Shown here: positions 58,061 to 64,000 of the stretch, piece after piece | Position numbering within the stretch: the stretch's first letter is position 1 | How the letters are laid out: every line of letters begins with the position of its first letter | Origin: Gordonibacter pamelaeae | Lineage (GTDB): Bacteria > Actinomycetota > Coriobacteriia > Coriobacteriales > Eggerthellaceae | Length of the DNA: 64,000 nt | Assembly (NCBI RefSeq): GCF_042665095.1 | Contig: NZ_JBHTBV010000009.1 | Direction: 5' to 3' (one strand) | The notes under the pieces: generated by a model | What the model was told of the DNA's origin: nothing | The model's input: the letters and a program-made list of their open reading frames with translations, nothing else | The model's database searches: none | Made by a program: the position numbers and the translations under genes

Positions 58061-59245
58061 ATGAGCACCAGCAAGAAATACGGGAACTGGGCGCTGATCG
58101 CCGTTGCCATGCTCCTGTTCGGAACGGCTATCGCGACGATCCAGTTCAAAGTCCCCGTCGTCATGGGCGACATCATGGCGAACATGGACATGGATGCAAG
58201 CTCCGCGTCGTGGCTCATGTCCATCTTCACGTTCGTGGGCATTGTCCTGGCGCTTCCCACGGGCGCGCTCGCGAAGAAGTTCGGCCCGAAGACCATGCTG
58301 CTCGCCGCTGCCGCCATCATCGCCGCCGGCTCGCTGCTGGGGGCCTTTGCGGGTAACGGCATGGTCCTCATCGTCTCCCGCGCCATCGAGGGCGTGGCGT
58401 TCATATTCGTGACCATCTGCGGCCCCTTGGCCGTGCAGAAGTACGTCGCCCCCGACAAGATCGGATCGGCGACGGGCATCTGGGCGCTTTGGGTCTGCCT
58501 CGGCTCGGTGGTCGGCGGCGTGCTGACCCCCACGCTGTACGCATCGACCGGCTTCGTGGGCGTGTGGGTCATCTACGCCGCCGCAGCCGTGGTGTTCGCC
58601 ATCGTGGTCGCGGTGATCGTCAAGGCCCCCGGCAAGGCGCTCGAGGAGGCTGCGGAGCCTGCCGCAGGCGGGAAGGTCGGCTACGGCGAGTTCGTGAAAC
58701 CCAACATCCTACTGTTCTTCGCGGCCTTCCTCGTCTTCAACATGACGCTGATGGCGGTGCTGAGCTTTGGCCCCACCTTCTTGCAGCAGCAGGGCGTCGA
58801 CCCGACGCTGTCCGGCTTCGTCAGCACGCTTCCCATGCTGCTTGCCGTCATATCGTCCCCGCTGTTCGGCGCCTTGTCCGACAAGCTGGGCCGCTGCAAG
58901 CCGCTGTACCTGGCCGCGATGCTCGTCATGGGCCCCTGCACGCTGATCCTGCTCACCCAGACCGGTCCCTTGATGTGGGTCGGCGCCATCGTCATGGGCC
59001 TCGTCGGCTTGGGCGGCCCGGTCATGTGCCTGACGTCGTACATCAACGTCCTCGGTCGCCCCGAGCTCATGTCCATCGGCATGGGCGTGCTCATGCTCAT
59101 CCAGAGCCTCGGCCAGTTCCTGGGTACCTGGCTCGTTCCCCTGCTGCTCGGGCCCGACGTGTCCGCCTGGATGTTCACCGGCATCGTGATGTGCGTGATC
59201 GGCTTCGCCGGCACCGCAGCGCTTGCCCTGTGCAAGTTCAAGTAG
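58061..59245 (+). CDS. MFS transporter of the molybdoenzyme cluster
   Basis: Twelve hydrophobic segments, the MFS loop 2-3 motif GALAKKFGPKTM and the 8-9 counterpart GALSDKLGRCKPLY make this a 394-residue major facilitator. GIWALWVCLGSVVGGVLTPT lines the helix-5 region. AAAGGAGGAGG precedes the ATG. It is a clear paralogue of the carrier at 60923-62161 (DPTLSGFVSTLPMLLAVISS against DATLAGFASTLPMLVAVASS). It likely imports or exchanges the substrate of the molybdoenzyme. Confidence 0.88.
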   Translation: MSTSKKYGNWALIAVAMLLFGTAIATIQFKVPVVMGDIMANMDMDASSASWLMSIFTFVGIVLALPTGALAKKFGPKTMLLAAAAIIAAGSLLGAFAGNGMVLIVSRAIEGVAFIFVTICGPLAVQKYVAPDKIGSATGIWALWVCLGSVVGGVLTPTLYASTGFVGVWVIYAAAAVVFAIVVAVIVKAPGKALEEAAEPAAGGKVGYGEFVKPNILLFFAAFLVFNMTLMAVLSFGPTFLQQQGVDPTLSGFVSTLPMLLAVISSPLFGALSDKLGRCKPLYLAAMLVMGPCTLILLTQTGPLMWVGAIVMGLVGLGGPVMCLTSYINVLGRPELMSIGMGVLMLIQSLGQFLGTWLVPLLLGPDVSAWMFTGIVMCVIGFAGTAALALCKFK

Positions 59246-59290
59246 GGACTGGGCTCGGAAGGGGCCCTGCCCTGCATCCCTCCGCTCAAG

Positions 59291-59322
59291 GCTCGGGCGC
59301 CGCAACGGTGCGGCGCCCGAGC
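59291..59322 (+). terminator. 14-bp hairpin after the MFS gene
   Basis: GCTCGGGCGCCGCA (59291-59304) and its exact complement (59309-59322) surround ACGG. There is no T-run, and it lies 24 bases before the next ATG, so it may be a terminator without U-tract or a hairpin limiting expression of the following small gene. Confidence 0.55.
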
Positions 59323-59345
59323 TGATCCGAAAGGAAGTGCCAACC

Positions 59346-59576
59346 ATGTGCTTCAGGCCCGCCGATGCGTCGGCCGACGCAAGCTCGAGCAAGTGCCCCG
59401 AGTGCGGCCAGGATATCCAGGTTCTAAGCGGCATCGCCTTGAAGAGGTGCCCGCACTGCCGATGCGATCTCGTACCCTATCTGAAGGGCGAGAAGCCGAT
59501 TCCCGCAGCTCCTGCCGCTCCCAAGCCCCCCGCTTCCCCCACGGCCCCGAAGGCCCCCGGCGCCCCGAAGGCCTAG
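59346..59576 (+). CDS. Small zinc-ribbon protein with Pro/Ala-rich tail
   Basis: This 76-residue protein has CPECGQDIQVLSGIALKRCPHC, a four-cysteine zinc ribbon, followed by a tail of Pro-Ala-Pro-Lys repeats. It has AAAGGAAG upstream. I recognise no specific family. Its place behind the molybdoenzyme cluster may be functional, but the hairpin at 59291-59322 separates it from the MFS gene. Confidence 0.65.
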   Translation: MCFRPADASADASSSKCPECGQDIQVLSGIALKRCPHCRCDLVPYLKGEKPIPAAPAAPKPPASPTAPKAPGAPKA

Positions 59577-59681
59577 GGAAGAACCGCCGCGTACCGGTTT
59601 TGCAACGGAAACCGCAGGGGCCTGCCGCGAGCGCCTATGCTGGCCGCATGGACGGCGAGGTGCGGAAAGGCAGGCGGTGCC

Positions 59682-60938
59682 ATGAACATCGGGTACGCAT
59701 CGAAGACGCTCGGGCTTCCCGAGGGGCGCATGCGCTCCCTGGCCATGCGGAACGCGAGCGACGAGCGGCTGGCGGAGGCCATCGGCGCCAACCTGTCGGC
59801 GCTGGAGGCGGTCATCCGCTACTGCGGCGCCAACGGCATCCGGCTCTTCCGCGTCGGCTCGGACGTCATCCCGTTCGGGTCGAGCCCGGCGAACCGCCTG
59901 GACTGGGCGCATGCGTTCGGGGAGCGGCTCGCGGCCATCGGGGCGCTGGCCGCCCGGAACCAGGTGCGGCTCAGCATGCACCCGGGGCAGAACACGGTGC
60001 TGAACTCCCCGGACGACGATGTCGTGCGCCGGGCCGTGGCGGATCTGGCCTACCACGCGGCCTTCCTCGATGCGCTGGGCACCGGCGCCGAGGCCAAGGT
60101 CGTCCTGCACGTGGGCGGCGCCTACGGCGACAAGGAGGCCGCCCTGAAACGCTTCGTCGCGCGCTGCCGCGAATTGGACGCGGGCGTGCGCCGGCGGCTG
60201 GTCGTGGAGAACGACGACCGCCTGTTCACGGCCGAGGACGCGCTGGCGGCGAGCGAGGCCTGCGGCATCCCGATGGTGCTCGACGTGCTCCACCACCGGC
60301 TGAACCGCGGTCCGGGCGGCCGGGACGGGCTCGAGCTCCTCGATGCGGCGGCGCGCACGTGGGGGCCGCAGGACGGTCCGCAGAAGGTGCACTACGCCCA
60401 GCAGGCGCCGGGCAGGAGGCCCGGCAGCCACGCCGACACGATCGGCCTCGACGGGTTCCTCGCCTTCGCCGCGTCGCTCGAAGGGCGGGCGCCCGACGTG
60501 ATGCTGGAGGTGAAGGACAAGAACGTCTCGGCGCTGAAGTGCCTGAACGCGTTGGACGCGCACGGCACGACGGCGGTGCTCGAGCGGGCATGGGCGGCGT
60601 ACAAGTACAGCGTGCTGGAGCACGGCCAGGCGGCCTACCAGCAGGTGAGGAACCTGCTCAAGGACAAGGCCGCCTATCCGGTGCGGGAGTTCTACCGCCT
60701 GGTGGACGGCGCGCTCGCCCGCCCAGCGCCGCCCGGCAGCGCGCGCAACGCGGCCCAGCACGTTTGGGGCTACGTGTCGGGGGCCGCCTCCGCGCGCGAG
60801 CGCGCCTCGTTCGCGCGCCTCATGGAACGCTACGAGGGCGGACAGGCAGACCTCGTAGCGGTGAAGCGGCACCTGGCGAAGCTAGCCGGCCGCTACGGGC
60901 AGGAGTACCTGCTGCACTCGTATTACTTCGACCTCTGA
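59682..60938 (+). CDS. uvsE: UV damage endonuclease UvsE/UvdE family
   Basis: The TIM-barrel endonuclease starts IGYASKTLGLP and contains GIRLFRVGSDVIPFGS, VRLSMHPGQNTVLNS, VVLHVGGAYGDKEAALKRF, RLVVENDDRLF, GIPMVLDVLHHRLN and VMLEVKDKNVSALK, the metal-binding His/Glu/Asp set of UvdE. The 418-residue protein nicks 5' to UV photoproducts. ATG 59682 follows GAAAGGCAGGCGG. No LexA box is visible upstream. Its last 16 bases overlap the end of the oppositely oriented MFS gene. Confidence 0.9.
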   Translation: MNIGYASKTLGLPEGRMRSLAMRNASDERLAEAIGANLSALEAVIRYCGANGIRLFRVGSDVIPFGSSPANRLDWAHAFGERLAAIGALAARNQVRLSMHPGQNTVLNSPDDDVVRRAVADLAYHAAFLDALGTGAEAKVVLHVGGAYGDKEAALKRFVARCRELDAGVRRRLVVENDDRLFTAEDALAASEACGIPMVLDVLHHRLNRGPGGRDGLELLDAAARTWGPQDGPQKVHYAQQAPGRRPGSHADTIGLDGFLAFAASLEGRAPDVMLEVKDKNVSALKCLNALDAHGTTAVLERAWAAYKYSVLEHGQAAYQQVRNLLKDKAAYPVREFYRLVDGALARPAPPGSARNAAQHVWGYVSGAASARERASFARLMERYEGGQADLVAVKRHLAKLAGRYGQEYLLHSYYFDL

Positions 60939-62161
60939 GCGGCATCCTTCGCAGGCGCCTCCAGCCGCACGAGGGCGAGGAGCGCCGTGCCCACGAGACC
61001 CAGCACGAGCGCGAAGGCGCCGGCGGCGGCCCATCCCCCGGCGCCGAGCACCGCGGGCATGATGGACGAGCCGAGGAACTGGCCCAGGCTCTGCGTGAGC
61101 ACGAGGAAGCCCATGGCGATGGGCATGGCGTCCTTGTTCGCCACCACCGACGGGTACACGATCAGAAACATCGTGGGAGCGCCGAGGCCCACCACGCCCA
61201 TGACGAGCGCGGCCGCCCACAGGGCAGGCCCGGCCGTGGTGAGCAGTACGGCCGCGCAAGGCCCCATGACCAGCATCGACGCCACCATGAGCGCCTTGAG
61301 CCTGCCGGTCTTGTCGGCCAGCACCCCGAAGAGCGGCGACGACGCCACGGCGACGAGCATGGGCAGCGTGCTCGCGAACCCGGCGAGCGTCGCGTCCATC
61401 CCCTCGCCCTGCAGAAACGTCGGGCTGAACGACAGGAACGAGATGAGCACCATGTTGAACATGAGGAACCCGCCGAGCACCAGCAGCACGTTGCGGCCGA
61501 ACAGGCCCGCCATGCCCATCTTCTCGCGAGGCGCGCCGTCCTGCGCCCGCGGGACGCGCTCGAGGAAGCGCCCCCCGCCAACCGGCCGCACGAACAGCAG
61601 CATGAGCCCGCCCGCCGCGAGCGCGATGCCCGCCATGACGCACCACGTTCCCTGGAAGCCCACCGCACCGAACACGGTCGGCGTAAGCACCCCGCCGAAG
61701 AACGAGCCGAGCGAGAACCACAGCGCCCAGATGCCGCTCGCGAAACCCACCTTGTCCGGGGCGACGTAGGCCCTGATGGCAAGCGGCGCGCTCACGCCGC
61801 AGAACACGAGGGCCACGCCCTCGACGGCCCGCGACAGCACGAGGACCTCAGCCGAGGTGGCCAACGCGCCTGCGGCCGTGCCGGCCACCATGACGACGAC
61901 GGCGGCCACCATCATGTTCTTGGCGCCGAAGCGCCGCGCCAAGAAGCCCGTGGGAAGCGACAGGAAAATGCCTGCCAGCGTGAACACCGACATGAGCATC
62001 GAGGCGGAGCCCACGTCCATATCGAACTGCTCCATGATGGCCGGCATGATAGAGGGCACCTTGAACTGCCCGAGCGCCACGGCGATGCCGGCGAGCACGA
62101 GCAGCACCGACACGAGCACATGGTTCTGGTACGCGGAACGGGGACGAGCGCTGGTCTCCAC
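60923..62161 (-). CDS. MFS transporter, paralogue of the 58061-59245 carrier
   Basis: Twelve hydrophobic segments with LPTGFLARRFGAKNM and GVLADKTGRLKALM motifs define an MFS carrier of 412 residues. GIWALWFSLGSFFGGVLTPTVFG and FASTLPMLVAVASSPLFG match the other carrier closely. GTG 62161 follows AAGGGAG by about eight bases; the longer upstream reading frame overlaps the SLC13 terminator and is unlikely to be coding. It converges on uvsE. The substrate is unknown. Confidence 0.85.
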   Translation of the reverse strand: METSARPRSAYQNHVLVSVLLVLAGIAVALGQFKVPSIMPAIMEQFDMDVGSASMLMSVFTLAGIFLSLPTGFLARRFGAKNMMVAAVVVMVAGTAAGALATSAEVLVLSRAVEGVALVFCGVSAPLAIRAYVAPDKVGFASGIWALWFSLGSFFGGVLTPTVFGAVGFQGTWCVMAGIALAAGGLMLLFVRPVGGGRFLERVPRAQDGAPREKMGMAGLFGRNVLLVLGGFLMFNMVLISFLSFSPTFLQGEGMDATLAGFASTLPMLVAVASSPLFGVLADKTGRLKALMVASMLVMGPCAAVLLTTAGPALWAAALVMGVVGLGAPTMFLIVYPSVVANKDAMPIAMGFLVLTQSLGQFLGSSIMPAVLGAGGWAAAGAFALVLGLVGTALLALVRLEAPAKDAAQRSK

Positions 62162-62213
62162 GAAAAGGCTCCCTTCGCCGCAGGGGAAGCGCCCCCGCGG
62201 ATCGTCGCAGTTG

Positions 62214-62244
62214 AAAAAGGCTCCCCGGACCTCGCCGGGGAGCC
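62214..62244 (-). terminator. Terminator of the SLC13-type transporter gene
   Basis: On the minus strand GGCTCCCCGG-cgaggt-CCGGGGAGCC (62244-62219) forms a 10-bp stem followed by five T residues (62218-62214), 46 bases after the transporter stop. Confidence 0.88.
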
Positions 62245-62289
62245 CGCATGAAGGCGCCGGCCATCCGGCGCCGAGCGTGGCGGAAAGTC

Positions 62290-63723
62290 CTACAGCCCCA
62301 GGACGCCGCAGATGAACGGCACCCAGAGCACCATGCACACGCAGAAGATGACGGCGGGTATCACGCCGGCCTTGAACATGTCGCCGAACGTGTAGTACCC
62401 CTCGCCGTAGGTGACGATGAGCGTGGGGTTCACCGGCAGGAGGAAGTTGCCGGCCACGATGAAGGCGAGCAGCATCGTGGGGATGGCGGGCGACACGCCG
62501 AGCGTCGTGCAGATGCCGATGAGGATGGGCAGAAACAGGCTGATGATGGCCGCGCCCACCGGGGCGATGGTGTGCAGCAGGTAGATGAACGCAACGGTGA
62601 TCAGCAGGAACACCGTGAAGTTAAGGTCAGCCACGCCGCTGCCCATGAACAGGTTCGTGACGAACTTGTCGGCGCCCGAGGCGCTGAAGATGTTGCCGAG
62701 GGAGAGCACCGAGCCCATCATGAGGATGATGGTCCAGGGCACCTGCTTGCTGAACTCGTCCCACGTGAGCAGGTTCAGGCCGGGGAGCATCATGATGGCC
62801 AGGCCGATGATGGCCACGGTCGTGACGTTCAGCAGCGGGACCCACGTGCCGGCGATCCACAGCACGGGCAGCGCGAGGATCATGACGAGCGCGCGCACCT
62901 CGAAGCCCGTGGGCTTGCCGGCGTCGGCGGCCGCCTGGCGCAGGCTGTCGTAGGCGCTCGACTCGAGCTGCTCGGGCTTGAGGATCTTCACGATGGAGAT
63001 CCAGCACAGCGGGATGCACAGGACGGCGATGGGCAGGCCCACGATGATCCAGTCCAGGAAGCTGATGGTCTGGCCGGTGGCGCCGGTGAGCACGCCCATG
63101 GCCACCATGTTGAACGAGCTGCCGGCCGGCGTGACCACGCCGCCGATGACGGCTGCAATGGGTATGGCGATCATCATGCACTTGCCGAGGCGTGACTTGC
63201 CGGGCTCGGCGCCGGCCGCCTTGAGCACGACGTAGGAGATGCCCATGAAGAGCACCGCCGCCGGCACGTCGGACATGATGGTGGAGATGAGGCACGTGCC
63301 GATCATGAACGCGAGGATGAGCTTCTCGGAGCTCTCCCCCGTCAGCTTGAACAGCTTGGCCACGAGGCGCACGCCCCACTGCGTCTTGAGCAGCAGCGCG
63401 GGCAGCGCGAAGATGGCGATGACGTAGAACACCACCGACACGCCGAACCCGCTGAACACGGCCTTGTAGTCGGTCGCGCCCATGACCACGGCTATGACGA
63501 GGGCCAGAATGCCCGTCACGCCCACGGAGAACGAGCCGCACACCCACAGCGACACCGCGAACAAGAGCGATGCGATGGCCATGATCCCCTGGTGCGACAG
63601 GTCGGCCGACTCGGGCACGAACGACGCGACCACGAGGATGGCCACGGCTATGACGATGCCCAGCCCCCTCTTGTTCACGAACCCCTCTTTGCTGAAGAAC
63701 TTCGTTAACGCTTCTTGTGCCAT
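62290..63723 (-). CDS. SLC13/DASS-family divalent anion:sodium symporter
   Basis: The 477-residue protein has 11-13 hydrophobic segments and the two SLC13 half-repeats: SDVPAAVLFMGISYVVLKAA with GGVVTPAGSSFNMVAMG, and ISLFLPILIGICTTLG with GNFLLPVNPTLIVTYGEGYY. The SxN-type motifs (SSFN; NPT) bind sodium and carboxylate. Members carry dicarboxylates, citrate or sulfate. ATG 63723 follows AAGGAGGAG. It has its own terminator at 62214-62244. Confidence 0.88.
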   Translation of the reverse strand: MAQEALTKFFSKEGFVNKRGLGIVIAVAILVVASFVPESADLSHQGIMAIASLLFAVSLWVCGSFSVGVTGILALVIAVVMGATDYKAVFSGFGVSVVFYVIAIFALPALLLKTQWGVRLVAKLFKLTGESSEKLILAFMIGTCLISTIMSDVPAAVLFMGISYVVLKAAGAEPGKSRLGKCMMIAIPIAAVIGGVVTPAGSSFNMVAMGVLTGATGQTISFLDWIIVGLPIAVLCIPLCWISIVKILKPEQLESSAYDSLRQAAADAGKPTGFEVRALVMILALPVLWIAGTWVPLLNVTTVAIIGLAIMMLPGLNLLTWDEFSKQVPWTIILMMGSVLSLGNIFSASGADKFVTNLFMGSGVADLNFTVFLLITVAFIYLLHTIAPVGAAIISLFLPILIGICTTLGVSPAIPTMLLAFIVAGNFLLPVNPTLIVTYGEGYYTFGDMFKAGVIPAVIFCVCMVLWVPFICGVLGL

Positions 63724-63940
63724 TTGCCTCTCCTCCTTAAAGAAAGAACGTGGCAGATCCCCTGTAAGCTACCGCGCCTGGCGCCTCCTTCCCCTGGGCG
63801 CGGCCGCGTCGTGGTATACGGGCTCGCATCCGCCGACGTCGCGCAGGCGAGCCCCCTTTGACGACGGCCCCTCGTGGAGGAGCCGTCGGTCTCCAGGCTC
63901 TTCCCCTCATGCCGCCAAGCGGCGGCACGAGGGCGTGCGT
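63724..63940. other. Intergenic region between the SLC13 gene and the edge gene
   Basis: No gene is supported. On the minus strand CCTCGTGCCGCC-gctt-GGCGGCATGAGG (about 63931-63904) forms a 12-bp stem with one G-T pair just after the edge gene and may be its terminator, though no T-run follows. GACGGC and GCCGTC near 63862-63887 make another hairpin. Confidence 0.4.
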
Positions 63941-64000
63941 CTATCCGGCCCGGTACAGCTCGATCGGGCCCATGTTGCGGTCCTCGTCCACGGTCGAGGC
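63941..64000 (-). CDS. C-terminal end of an unidentified protein
   Basis: On the minus strand an open frame enters at the window edge and ends STVDEDRNMGPIELYRAG followed by TAG. Only 19 codons are visible, so the family cannot be named. It is likely upstream of, and perhaps co-oriented with, the SLC13-type transporter gene. Confidence 0.55.
   Translation of the reverse strand, partial: ASTVDEDRNMGPIELYRAG

Noticed and set aside
61776..62315. Plus-strand ORF of 179 codons antisense to the second MFS gene
   Set aside because: It is antisense to a well-defined transporter and to the SLC13 terminator, with Thr/Ser/Pro-rich shadow composition.
63737..63928. Minus-strand ORF of 63 codons after the SLC13 gene
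   Set aside because: It overlaps hairpins, has Arg/Pro-rich low-complexity content and no ribosome site.
1..64000. tRNA, rRNA or CRISPR loci
   Set aside because: I looked in all the larger gaps for cloverleaf-like dyads with CCA ends, rRNA motifs and regularly spaced repeats; the only regular spacing (recA upstream, 22/44 bases) has no spacer structure of a CRISPR array.

Overview
The window is GC-rich bacterial chromosome with dense, mostly rightward genes, many GTG starts and frequent 1-4 bp overlaps. Its gene order, the VanR/VanS-like pair, the molybdopterin oxidoreductase with its own MFS carrier and the lack of any sporulation locus other than spoVS suggest a Coriobacteriia actinobacterium, most likely Eggerthellaceae (Eggerthella/Gordonibacter relatives). 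This is inference from gene content, not from a marker-gene comparison.

1-15 kb is housekeeping: the end of lepA, two small membrane proteins, a nitroreductase, dusB, hemW, a CIRCE-controlled hrcA-dnaJ pair, rsmE-mtaB, a C39-like peptidase, phoH-ybeY-dgkA-era, a zinc-ribbon/PASTA protein and recO. 15-34 kb holds a second C39-like peptidase, a two-component system, rpsO-pnp, dapB-dapA, rnj (RNase J), ftsK-rodZ, yajQ, rimO, a pgsA-cinA gene fusion and recA-recX. 35-43 kb has a HigBA-type toxin-antitoxin pair with a frameshifted toxin, then rny (RNase Y), a GHKL ATPase, spoVS, miaB, miaA and hflX. Except for the ATPase and the inserted toxin-antitoxin pair, this order resembles the Bacillus pgsA-cinA-recA-rny-ymdB-spoVS-miaB block.

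43-48 kb is regulatory: lexA, a divergent membrane gene under SOS boxes, an ABC-F gene with an elaborate leader and an in-frame amber codon, nrdR-dut, and a MerR regulator whose dyad operator also lies inside a 41-bp palindrome after hflX. 48.4-52.3 kb is an accessory island: an IS30-family transposase split by a precise 143-bp internal inversion, a catalytically degenerate tyrosine recombinase, repeated TTTAGTCTCGCAA ends, a 17-bp direct repeat at both edges and an AT-richer membrane gene.

52.3-64 kb is metabolic: a degenerate Fic protein, a molybdopterin oxidoreductase with a four-cluster Fe-S subunit, a VOC protein and an MFS carrier, then a zinc-ribbon protein, UvsE, a paralogous MFS carrier, an SLC13-type transporter and the tail of another gene.

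The strongest leads are the transposase inversion, the SOS-controlled gene beside lexA, the 22/44-bp phased repeats upstream of recA, the GHKL ATPase between rny and spoVS, and the ABC-F leader with its amber stop. No tRNA, rRNA or CRISPR array was seen.
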